8,869 nt of DNA from assembly GCA_019236545.1 (NCBI GenBank), contig JAFAIV010000255.1, positions 1 to 8,869 on the forward strand, written 5' to 3'. A program made the translations under genes and the position numbers. This document shows, in pieces, positions 1 through 7,890 of this stretch. The stretch's first letter is position 1, and each line of letters starts with the position of its first letter. The notes under the pieces are model-generated. The model searched no databases. It was not told where the DNA came from and saw only the letters and a program-made list of their open reading frames with translations. The DNA is from Actinomycetota bacterium. GTDB taxonomy: Bacteria; Actinomycetota; Thermoleophilia; Gaiellales; Gaiellaceae.

Positions 1-97
1 TGACCGGGCACGCGGTCGGCCTTTACGCAGGGCTGGGGCTGATCGGCGTCGTCCTCGTTCTCGGCACGTTCTACGCGCGGCGCGAGCGGCGGCGGCA

Positions 98-101
<4 letters not shown>
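1..101 (+). CDS. C-terminal end of a membrane protein (possibly a SipW-type signal peptidase); 5' end outside window
   Basis: Only the last 32 codons are present, read in the frame of position 3 and ending with TGA at 99-101. They show one hydrophobic stretch (GLYAGLGLIGVVLVLGTFYA) followed by a basic tail (RRERRRQ), so the protein ends in a transmembrane helix with its tail most likely in the cytoplasm. The stop overlaps the ATG of the next gene (ATGA, 98-101), which implies translational coupling. The next product carries a TasA/camelysin-like module, and such substrates are commonly encoded beside a SipW-type (S26B) signal peptidase whose C-terminus is a membrane helix. That identity is inference from context only, because no catalytic residues lie in the window. 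It could be any membrane-anchored protein. Confidence 0.6.
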
Positions 102-1240
<1,139 letters not shown>

Positions 1241-1254
1241 GAGCGCTGAGACGA

Positions 1255-1268
1255 CGTTCACTAGAACG
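1255..1268. promoter_or_regulatory. Short inverted repeat CGTTC-ACTA-GAACG, possible operator
   Basis: A perfect 5-bp inverted repeat with a 4-bp spacer lies in the 71-bp gap before the Ig-repeat gene. Its inner part (TCACTAGA, 1258-1265) is repeated directly at 1292-1299, next to the putative -10 box. It could be an operator or part of a tandem promoter. It is not the LexA box, whose half-sites have the opposite order. A 14-bp element this short can arise by chance. Confidence 0.25.
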
Positions 1269-1295
1269 AGGGATTCAGGTTGCGGCACGCGTCAC

Positions 1296-1301
1296 TAGAG
1301 T
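1296..1301 (+). promoter_or_regulatory. Putative -10 box TAGAGT of the Ig-repeat gene
   Basis: TAGAGT fits TANNNT and ends 10 bases before ATG 1312, so the transcript would have a leader of only a few bases. TTCAGG at 1274-1279 lies 16 bases upstream as a weak -35 candidate. There is no Shine-Dalgarno sequence before ATG 1312. The same kind of box precedes other starts in this window. Confidence 0.4.
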
Positions 1302-1311
1302 GGGTGATGCG

Positions 1312-4300
1312 ATGACTGCGGCGCGCTCACGGAGCGCTCATCGCCGGCGCAGGACTGTCCTGGCGGGCGTTGTGGCGCTCATCGTCTGCATCGTCGGCGG
1401 CCTTGCCGCCTACGGCGCGTCCGCCGACAACGGCACCTGTAGCCCGGCGCCCGGCATCGTCGAGTGCACGACGACGACGCTCTCGGTGAGCCCGGCCTCG
1501 CCGATGGCGGGCCAGCAGCTGACGTTTACCGCGACCGTCACCGACACCGTCGCGGGCGGCTTCGGAGCGCCGCACGGGACCGTCAACTTCTTCGCGAACG
1601 GCATCCAGATCGCAGCCGGTGTGACGCTCGTCCCCGGAAGCGGCGCCTCGTCGACCGCGACCTTCCAGACGGGCCTCGGCTCGAGCGACTACACGGTCAC
1701 CGCCACGTACAACTCCGACTCCACCAACGACTGGGCGGCGAGCACGAGCGCGCCGTTCGGCCTCACCGTCGGCGGGGTCACGTATCACGACACGACGACG
1801 TCGCTGCAAGCCGACAACTCGACCGTCAACACGGGGACGCCGATCACGTTCAGCGCGCACGTCGCCGTCACCGACGGCAGCGGGCTCATCCCCGCGGGGA
1901 CGGTCACGTTCCGCGACAAGAACGACCCGAACCAGCCCGTGCTGCTCGGCGCGACCACGCTCGACGCGAACGGCAACGCGTCGCTGACGACCGCGCTCGG
2001 CCCGGGGACGCACACGATCCTGGCGATCTACACCGGGCCGAAGGACAGCACGTTCAACTCGTCCACGAGCCCCGAGCTGACGGTCTCGGTCAACGCGCCG
2101 CAGCAGGCAGTGGGGACGGCGACTGCGCTCGTGTCCGACCGGTCGTCGATCACTGCGGGCGGCACGGTCAACTTCACCGCGCACGTCACGCTCGCCGGCT
2201 CGAACTCGGTCGTCACGAGCGGGACGGTGATCTTCCGCAGCGACCAGTCGACCGTTCCGCTCGGGTCGTCGACCCTCGACGGCAACGGCAACGCGACGAT
2301 CGGCTACAGCAGCTTCGGGGCCAGCGCCAACATCACGGCGTATTACCAGGGCGTGGCGGGGCAGTTCCTCCCGTCCACGTCGCTGCCGCTCGGCCTCACG
2401 GTCGTCGCGCCGCCGCACGCGACCTCGCTGACGCTCCTGAACCAGCCGCTGACCGCGACTCAGGGTTCGACCGTCAGCCTCTCTGCGCGGCTCTTCGACA
2501 CGACCCTCGGGACGGCTGTGCCGGACGGTGAGAGCGTTGCCATCTCCTTCGGCCAGCACGAGTCCTGCACCGGCACGACGAGCGGCGGCGTCGTCACCTG
2601 CTCCGTCTACGTCTCCGACCCGCAGGGCGTCTACACGGTCAACCTGAGCTTCGCTGGCGACACGGCGCAGAACCTCGCCGGCTCGACCGGCACGGGGAGC
2701 ATCACGGTCAGCGCGGGCACGAAGACGCCGACGACGCTGACGTACCTCGGCGACTCGAGCGACCTCCCGGGCGCCACGGCGACGCTCTCGGCGAAGCTGA
2801 CGGACCCGCTCAACGCGCCGGTCGGAGGCAAGCTGCTCTCCTTCGTCCTCGGCACCCACTCCTGCTCCGCGACGACGGCGAGCTCTGGGATCGCCACCTG
2901 CACCGTGACCCTGGCCGCGAACGAGACGCCCGGCCCGCTGAGCCTGTCGGTGACGTTCGACGCGAGCAGCGACCCGCTCTTCATCGGCTCGAGCATCAGC
3001 CCCGCCTTCACCGTCCTGAAGCGCCCGACGACGCTCGCGTTCACGTCCGACAACCCGACCTTCGGCACGGTCAACTCCACCGTGACCCTCAAGGGCACGA
3101 TCGTCGACACCCTGACGGGCACGCCGATATCGAATGAGCCGGTGACGCTCACGATGAGCGGCACGGGTGGGTCCCTCAGCTGCGCGGGGACGAGCGACTC
3201 GACCGGCCATGTCTCGTGCCCGGTGACGCTGACGCTCCCGGTCGGCCAGTACGCGCTCTCGCTCGCTTTCGCCGGCGACGCGACGTACGCGAGCTCCACC
3301 GGTCACGACGGGCTCTTCTCGATCACGCGCCCGAGCTCGCTCGCGCTCACCGCGCCCGCGAGCGCCGCGTACGGCGACACGATCACGGTCGGCGGCGTCC
3401 TGACCGACCCGAGCCTGCAGCCGGCGGCGCCCATCGCCGGCCGTCTGGTGACCTTCACGTTCGGCTCGCTCGCGAGCCAGACCTGCACCGGCACGACCAA
3501 CGCGTCCGGCGCGGTGAGCTGCCAGATCCAGCTCCTGCAGAAGCCGAGCACGACGCCCGGAACGCTCACCGGCACGTTCACCGGCGACGCGACCTACGGC
3601 GCAGCGACGGCGACGAAGCAGATCACCGTCACGAAGCGCACCCTCGTGCTCGGCCTCACCGCCCCGGCGGTGGCGCTCCAGGGCGCTCCCGTGACGCTGA
3701 CCGCGACGCTCGGCAACGTCGTCGCGGGCGACGCCCCGACGCTGCCGATCGGCTTCGGCTTCGACACGCGTACGCCGTGCGCCGTCGTGCCGACCAGCAC
3801 GACCGTCGCGAGCTGCGCCTTCTCGACCACCGGGCTGATGGGGCCGACCACCGGCACGGCGAGCTTCGCCGGCAACGACTACTACAACCCCGCCACCGCC
3901 CGCAATACGACGACGATCGTCTACGCCCCGGCCCCCGGGACCGGTGAGTTCGTCGTCGGCAACCTGAACTCGGCGGTGGGCACGGCGGTCACGTTCTGGG
4001 GCTCGCAGTGGTCGAGGCTCAACTCGCTCAGCGGCGGCCCGGCGCCCGACGAGTTCAAGGGCTTCGCGTCGAACGCGACGACGCTCGCCTGCGGGATCAC
4101 CTGGACGGCCGGCCCCGGCGACAGCCAGAAGCCGCCGTCGGGTCCGCTGCCCGCGTACCTCGGCGTCCTCGTCTCGAGCGCCATCGGCAAGAGCGGCTCG
4201 ACGATCTACGGCAACTCGGTGGGCGTCGTCGTGGTGCGGACGAACTCGGGCTACGACGACGACCCGGGCCACGCCGGCACGGGCACGATCGTGGCGACGG

Positions 4301-5058
4301 TCTGCGGGCAGACGAGCGCACCGCCGCCGCTCCCGACCACGCTGACCTACACCGGCGATACGTCCGTCAACTCCGGCGGCACCGCGACCCTGAAGGCCAA
4401 GCTTCTCGACTCGAACGGCCAGCCCGTCGTCGGACGGACCGTCCAGCTTCGCCTCGACAGCCAGACCGCCTGCACCGGGACGACGGGCGGCGACGGCCAG
4501 GCCTCGTGCCAGTCCTCGGTGCCCGTCGTCACCGCGACGAGGACGTACTCCGTCTACCTGACCTTCGCCGGCGACTCGATGTACGGCGCGAGCAGCGGGA
4601 CCGGCACGGTCACGGTGAAGGCGAACGGCGGCGGCCTGCACTACGAGTCCCTGCTCGCCGACCCGAGCGTCGCCGCGGGCGCCACGGTCTCCCCGGCGCA
4701 GGTGCTGACCATCGTCGCGATGGACGACTCGCCGATCAGCGGGATGACCGTGACGATCGACGGCCAGTCCGTCCCGGTGCTGCTCTCGCCGACCAGCGGC
4801 TGGCCCTCGAACTACGTGGACAACAACGGCGGCTCGCGCTCGAACCGCTACCAGATGCTCGCCGCGTTCTCCGCCCCGCTCACGCTCGGCGCGCACACGA
4901 TCCAGGTCACCGCCTACGACAGCGACGGCGACGTCGACGTCTGGAGCTGGCCGATCACCGTCTCGGGCACGGTCAACGGCCCGAACAAGCCGCCCACGCC
5001 CCCGTGCACGCTGCTGAGCTGGCTGCTCGTCTGGTTCCGCCAGTTCGGCTGCCGGTAG
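1312..5058 (+). CDS. Large secreted Ig-like repeat protein with a distinct internal domain and Cys-flanked aromatic tail
   Basis: This 1248-residue extracellular protein starts with a basic N-region (HRRRR, 10-14), a hydrophobic core (15-37) and a likely cleavage after ASA (36-38). Cys43 and Cys52 follow. It then has tandem beta-rich bacterial Ig-like repeats of about 100 residues at roughly 53-154, 158-266, 268-368, 369-470, 471-570, 571-673, 674-775, 776-873 and 1007-1107. Recurring features are openings like 'PTTLTYTGD', middles like 'VTLTATL', and endings like 'FAGDATYASS...ITV'. Six repeats (4-8 and the one at 1007-1107) hold a Cys-x(10-11)-Cys pair around a TGTT...VSC hairpin; the first three have none. 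Residues 874-1005 are a different domain with FWGSQW at 895-900. Residues about 1108-1223 form another beta domain (VTIDGQSVPV...IQVTAYDSDGDVDVWSWPITV). The tail 1224-1248 is Pro-rich then CTLLSWLLVWFRQFGCR. No LPXTG is present. ATG 1312 is preferred over in-frame GTG 1222, which lies inside the preceding gene and would bury the signal peptide. The role is probably adhesion or surface structure; the ligand is unknown. Confidence 0.9.
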   Translation: MTAARSRSAHRRRRTVLAGVVALIVCIVGGLAAYGASADNGTCSPAPGIVECTTTTLSVSPASPMAGQQLTFTATVTDTVAGGFGAPHGTVNFFANGIQIAAGVTLVPGSGASSTATFQTGLGSSDYTVTATYNSDSTNDWAASTSAPFGLTVGGVTYHDTTTSLQADNSTVNTGTPITFSAHVAVTDGSGLIPAGTVTFRDKNDPNQPVLLGATTLDANGNASLTTALGPGTHTILAIYTGPKDSTFNSSTSPELTVSVNAPQQAVGTATALVSDRSSITAGGTVNFTAHVTLAGSNSVVTSGTVIFRSDQSTVPLGSSTLDGNGNATIGYSSFGASANITAYYQGVAGQFLPSTSLPLGLTVVAPPHATSLTLLNQPLTATQGSTVSLSARLFDTTLGTAVPDGESVAISFGQHESCTGTTSGGVVTCSVYVSDPQGVYTVNLSFAGDTAQNLAGSTGTGSITVSAGTKTPTTLTYLGDSSDLPGATATLSAKLTDPLNAPVGGKLLSFVLGTHSCSATTASSGIATCTVTLAANETPGPLSLSVTFDASSDPLFIGSSISPAFTVLKRPTTLAFTSDNPTFGTVNSTVTLKGTIVDTLTGTPISNEPVTLTMSGTGGSLSCAGTSDSTGHVSCPVTLTLPVGQYALSLAFAGDATYASSTGHDGLFSITRPSSLALTAPASAAYGDTITVGGVLTDPSLQPAAPIAGRLVTFTFGSLASQTCTGTTNASGAVSCQIQLLQKPSTTPGTLTGTFTGDATYGAATATKQITVTKRTLVLGLTAPAVALQGAPVTLTATLGNVVAGDAPTLPIGFGFDTRTPCAVVPTSTTVASCAFSTTGLMGPTTGTASFAGNDYYNPATARNTTTIVYAPAPGTGEFVVGNLNSAVGTAVTFWGSQWSRLNSLSGGPAPDEFKGFASNATTLACGITWTAGPGDSQKPPSGPLPAYLGVLVSSAIGKSGSTIYGNSVGVVVVRTNSGYDDDPGHAGTGTIVATVCGQTSAPPPLPTTLTYTGDTSVNSGGTATLKAKLLDSNGQPVVGRTVQLRLDSQTACTGTTGGDGQASCQSSVPVVTATRTYSVYLTFAGDSMYGASSGTGTVTVKANGGGLHYESLLADPSVAAGATVSPAQVLTIVAMDDSPISGMTVTIDGQSVPVLLSPTSGWPSNYVDNNGGSRSNRYQMLAAFSAPLTLGAHTIQVTAYDSDGDVDVWSWPITVSGTVNGPNKPPTPPCTLLSWLLVWFRQFGCR

Positions 5059-5065
5059 TCCCGCC

Positions 5066-5071
5066 TACAAT
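5066..5071 (+). promoter_or_regulatory. Putative -10 box TACAAT, leaderless start of the mutase operon
   Basis: TACAAT is one base off the TATAAT consensus and ends 7 bases before ATG 5079. Transcription would begin at or next to the ATG, giving a leaderless message. No Shine-Dalgarno sequence is seen in the 20-bp gap after the preceding stop (5056-5058). No convincing -35 hexamer is visible; TTCGGC at 5044-5049 has 16-bp spacing but is weak. Confidence 0.6.
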
Positions 5072-5078
5072 CCGGCGC

Positions 5079-6725
5079 ATGGCGACGACCGAGCCGGGCG
5101 CCGCTGGCTGGCGCGAGTCGTACGAGGCGTCGCCGGAGCGGGAGGGGGAGCTGTTCTCGACGATCTCGGGTGTCGAGAACGAGCCGCTCTACTCCCCCGA
5201 GAACGTGGAGCTCGACTACGACCGCGATCTGGGCTGGCCGGGCACCTATCCGTTCACGCGCGGCGTCTATCCGTCGATGTATCGCGGGCGGCTGTGGACG
5301 ATGCGGCAGTTCGCGGGGTTCGGGACGGCCGAGGAGACCAACGAGCGGTTCCGGTACCTGATCGCGCACGGGAACACGGGCCTGTCGACGGCGTTCGACA
5401 TGCCGACGCTGATGGGCTACGACAGCGACCACCCGCGCTCGCTCGGCGAGGTGGGGCGCGAGGGCGTGGCGATCGACTCGCTCGCCGACATGGAGACTCT
5501 GTTCGACGGGATCCCGCTCGGCGACGTGTCGACCTCGATGACGATCAACGCGCCGGCGGCGATGCTGCTCGCGTTCTACGCGTGCGTCGGCGAGCTCCAG
5601 GGCGTCCCGCTCGCGCGGCTGCGCGGCACCGTCCAGACGGACATCCTCAAGGAGTACATCGCGCAGAAGGAGTGGATCTTCCCGCCGGGGCCGTCGATGC
5701 GGCTGGTGGTGGACATGATCGAGTGGTGCGCGCGGGAGATGCCGCTGATGCACCCGGTCTCGATCTCGGGCTACCACATCCGGGAGGCGGGCTCGACGGC
5801 GGCGCAGGAGCTCGCGTTCACGCTCGCGGACGGGTTCGCCTACGTGGAGGCGTGCCTGGAGCGCGGCCTCGACGTCGACGAGTTCGCGCCGCGGCTGTCC
5901 TTCTTCTTCAACGCGCACCTGGACTTCTTCGAGGAGATCGCGAAGTACCGGGCCGCGAGGCGGATCTGGGCGACGCAGCTGCGCGACAAGTACGGCGCGA
6001 AGAACCCGCGCTCGTGGCTGATGCGCTTCCACACCCAGACGGCCGGGGTCTCGCTGACGGCCCAGCAGCCCGAGGTGAACCTGATCCGCACCGCGATCGA
6101 GGCGCTCGCGGCCGTCCTCGGCGGCACGCAGTCCCTGCACACGAACAGCTTCGACGAGGCGCTGGCGCTGCCGACCGAGCACGCCGTCCGGCTCGCGCTG
6201 CGGACGCAGCAGGTGATCGCGCACGAGACCGGCGTCGTGAACACGATCGACCCGCTGGGCGGCTCCTACTACCTGGAGCACCTCACCTCGGAGCTGGAGC
6301 GGCAGGCCTACGAGTACTTCGACCGGATCGAGCATCTCGGCGGCGTCGTGGCCGCGATCGAGGAGAACTTCCAGCAGCGCGAGATCGCCGACGCCGCATA
6401 CCGCTACCAGTCCGAGGTCGAGAAGGGTCAGCGCGTCGTCGTCGGGGTCAACCGCTACCAGCTCGACGAGGAGCAGCCGCTCGAGATCCTCCGCATCGAC
6501 CCGGCCCTCGAGCAGAAGCAGGTCGAGCGCGTCCAGGCCGTCCGCGCCCGCCGCGACAGCGCCCTCGTCCAGGCGACCCTCGCCGAGCTCGAGCAGGCCG
6601 CCGCCGGCGACACGAACCTGATGGAGCCCATCCTCGCCTGCTCCCGCGCCTACGTGACGATGGGCGAGATGTGCGACGCCCTCCGCGAGACCTGGGGCAC
6701 CTGGCGCGAGACGCCCGTCTTCTGA
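5079..6725 (+). CDS. icmA: Adenosylcobalamin-dependent acyl-CoA mutase large subunit (methylmalonyl-CoA mutase family, isobutyryl-CoA mutase-type active site)
   Basis: This 548-residue protein is the catalytic barrel subunit of a B12 carbon-skeleton mutase, the usual length for split enzymes whose B12 domain is a separate chain. Family signatures are plain: YPFTRGVYPSMYRGRLWTMR (57-76), GLSTAFDMPTLMGYDSDHPR (101-120), TSMTINAPAAMLLAFY (152-167), GTVQTDILKEY (183-193), ISGYHIREAG (229-238, with Tyr232-His233 matching the conserved radical-control Tyr/His), FFFNAHLDFFEE (275-286) and GGTQSLHTNSFDEA (348-361). The substrate-deciding positions are Phe78 (RQFAGF) and Gln196 (IAQKEW), 118 apart. 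Methylmalonyl-CoA mutase has Tyr and Arg there; isobutyryl-CoA mutase has Phe and Gln at the same spacing; 2-hydroxyisobutyryl-CoA mutase has Ile and Gln. The expected reaction is therefore isobutyryl-CoA to n-butyryl-CoA, in the cytoplasm. ATG 5079 is chosen over the much longer upstream open frame because similarity and the TACAAT box begin here. The family is certain; the substrate is inferred and not tested. Confidence 0.95.
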   Translation: MATTEPGAAGWRESYEASPEREGELFSTISGVENEPLYSPENVELDYDRDLGWPGTYPFTRGVYPSMYRGRLWTMRQFAGFGTAEETNERFRYLIAHGNTGLSTAFDMPTLMGYDSDHPRSLGEVGREGVAIDSLADMETLFDGIPLGDVSTSMTINAPAAMLLAFYACVGELQGVPLARLRGTVQTDILKEYIAQKEWIFPPGPSMRLVVDMIEWCAREMPLMHPVSISGYHIREAGSTAAQELAFTLADGFAYVEACLERGLDVDEFAPRLSFFFNAHLDFFEEIAKYRAARRIWATQLRDKYGAKNPRSWLMRFHTQTAGVSLTAQQPEVNLIRTAIEALAAVLGGTQSLHTNSFDEALALPTEHAVRLALRTQQVIAHETGVVNTIDPLGGSYYLEHLTSELERQAYEYFDRIEHLGGVVAAIEENFQQREIADAAYRYQSEVEKGQRVVVGVNRYQLDEEQPLEILRIDPALEQKQVERVQAVRARRDSALVQATLAELEQAAAGDTNLMEPILACSRAYVTMGEMCDALRETWGTWRETPVF

Positions 6726-6726
6726 C

Positions 6727-6732
6727 TAGGCT
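6727..6732 (+). promoter_or_regulatory. Possible internal -10 box TAGGCT before the small-subunit gene
   Basis: TAGGCT fits TANNNT and ends 7 bases before ATG 6740, the same spacing as TACAAT before the large-subunit gene. It sits in the 14-bp gap between the two mutase genes, starting two bases after the stop. It could give a leaderless internal transcript, or the AGG inside it could act as a minimal ribosome site. Confidence 0.35.
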
Positions 6733-6739
6733 CACGTCG

Positions 6740-7135
6740 ATGGCAGGGAAGATCCGCGTGGTCGTCGCGAAGCCGGGCCTGGACGGGCACGACCGCGGCG
6801 CCAAGATCATCGCGCGAGCGCTCCGCGACGCAGGCATGGAGGTCATCTACACCGGCCTCCACCAGACGCCCGAGCAGATCGTCGAGACCGCGATCCAGGA
6901 GGACGCCGACGCCGTCGGCATCTCGATCCTCTCCGGCGCCCACATGACGCTCGTGCCGCGCATCCTCGAGCTGCTGCGCGAGAACGGGGCGGAGGACGTC
7001 GTCGTCCTCGTCGGCGGCACGATTCCGGAGGACGACGCCGACGAGCTGCGCCGCCAGGGGGTCGCCGGCGTCTTCGGGCCCGGCGCGCCCACGAGCGAGA
7101 TCGTCGACTTCCTGAAGGGCGCCGTCACCGCGTGA
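6740..7135 (+). CDS. icmB: B12-binding small subunit of the acyl-CoA mutase
   Basis: This 131-residue single-domain protein is the cobalamin-binding Rossmann-like partner of the mutase barrel encoded 14 bp upstream. It opens with IRVVVAKPGLDGHDRGAK. Asp15-x-His17-x-x-Gly20 is the DxHxxG motif, in which His17 would be the lower axial cobalt ligand (base-off/His-on binding). Ser62-Ile-Leu64 is the SxL motif that contacts the nucleotide tail, and Gly92-Gly93 (VLVGGTIP) is the conserved GG near the C-terminus. Length and motifs match the separate small subunits of isobutyryl-CoA, 2-hydroxyisobutyryl-CoA and archaeal-type methylmalonyl-CoA mutases. Small subunits do not set substrate, so the symbol rests on the large subunit. 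The stop overlaps the GTG start of the hydratase gene (GTGA). No MeaB/ArgK-type GTPase chaperone lies in the window. Confidence 0.95.
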   Translation: MAGKIRVVVAKPGLDGHDRGAKIIARALRDAGMEVIYTGLHQTPEQIVETAIQEDADAVGISILSGAHMTLVPRILELLRENGAEDVVVLVGGTIPEDDADELRRQGVAGVFGPGAPTSEIVDFLKGAVTA

Positions 7136-7884
7136 GCGTGCCCGTCGTCCGCGAGGGCGCCGTCGCCGTCGTCACCATCGACCGCCAGGAGGCGCTCAAC
7201 GCGCTTGACGTCCCGACGCTGACCGAGCTCCGCGACGTCCTGCGCGGGCTCCGCGACGACCCGGAGGCGCGCGTCGTCCTCCTCACCGGCGCCGGGGAGA
7301 AGGCGTTCGTCGCGGGCGCAGACATCAAGTACATGAGCGGCCTCGACGCCGACGGCGCGAAGGCGTGGGGGGCGCTCGGGCACGAGGCGGCGACGCTCCT
7401 CGAGACGATGCCGAAACCGACGATCGCGGCCGTCAACGGCTTCGCGCTCGGCGGCGGCTGCGAGCTGGCCCTCGCGTGCGACATCCGTTACGCGGCGCCG
7501 CGCGCGCGGTTCGGCCAGCCGGAGATCAACCTCGGCATCGTCCCCGGTTGGGGCGGCACGCAGCGGCTCGCGCGCGTCTGCGGGCTCGGCGTCGCCAAGG
7601 AGCTGATCCTCACCGGCCGCAACGTCGACGCCGAGGAGGCGCTGCGCATCGGCCTGGTGAACGCGATCGCCGACCCGGTGCTCGCGCACGCGCTCGAGGT
7701 CGCCACCGCGCTCGCCGCGAAGAGCCCGGTCGCGCTCGGCATCGCCAAGCGTCTGCTCAACCTCTCCCCCGGCGCGCTCGACCGCGAGGCCGAGGAGTTC
7801 GGCGACCTCTTCGACTCCGAGGACGCCAAGGAGGGCCTGACGGCCTTCGCCGAGAAGCGCGAGCCGCGCTTCGTCGGCCGTTAG
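7132..7884 (+). CDS. Enoyl-CoA hydratase/isomerase (crotonase family)
   Basis: This 250-residue crotonase-fold enzyme adds water across 2-enoyl-CoA thioesters. The CoA/oxyanion segment AFVAGADIKYM lies at 58-68. The second oxyanion glycine and first catalytic acid lie in VNGFALGGGCELALACD (101-117; Gly108, Glu111). The second acid is Glu131 in FGQPEINLGIVPGWGGTQRL (127-146). Glu111 and Glu131 are 20 apart, like Glu144/Glu164 of rat mitochondrial hydratase, so both hydratase acids are present and a true hydratase is more likely than a one-acid isomerase. GTG 7132 is used because it overlaps the preceding stop (GTGA) and gives a normal N-terminus (VREGAVAVVTIDRQEALNAL). The co-transcribed mutase suggests a branched substrate such as methacrylyl-CoA, formed from isobutyryl-CoA by a dehydrogenase not seen here; this is inference. 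Confidence 0.95.
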   Translation: MSVPVVREGAVAVVTIDRQEALNALDVPTLTELRDVLRGLRDDPEARVVLLTGAGEKAFVAGADIKYMSGLDADGAKAWGALGHEAATLLETMPKPTIAAVNGFALGGGCELALACDIRYAAPRARFGQPEINLGIVPGWGGTQRLARVCGLGVAKELILTGRNVDAEEALRIGLVNAIADPVLAHALEVATALAAKSPVALGIAKRLLNLSPGALDREAEEFGDLFDSEDAKEGLTAFAEKREPRFVGR

Positions 7885-7890
7885 CTAGTA

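Noticed and set aside
1255..1268. LexA (SOS) box
   Set aside because: The half-sites read GTTC-N4-GAAC, the reverse order of the CGAAC-N4-GTTCG box.
1327..4896. Very long antisense open frame (1189 codons) opposite the Ig-repeat gene, and similar frames at 226-1221, 71-1288, 4914-6335, 6847-7689 and 8172-8849 on the - strand
   Set aside because: These are Arg-, Ala- and Gly-rich or Pro/Val-rich shadows of the + strand genes, caused by high GC; they show no domain, motif or credible start.
4008..5078. Possible N-terminal extension of the mutase large subunit through a long upstream open frame
   Set aside because: The extension runs out of frame over the Ig-repeat gene and is Arg-rich nonsense; mutase similarity begins at ATG 5079 right after a TACAAT box.
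5079..6725. Plain methylmalonyl-CoA mutase annotation
   Set aside because: The key Tyr and Arg are replaced by Phe78 and Gln196, so only the family name is safe.
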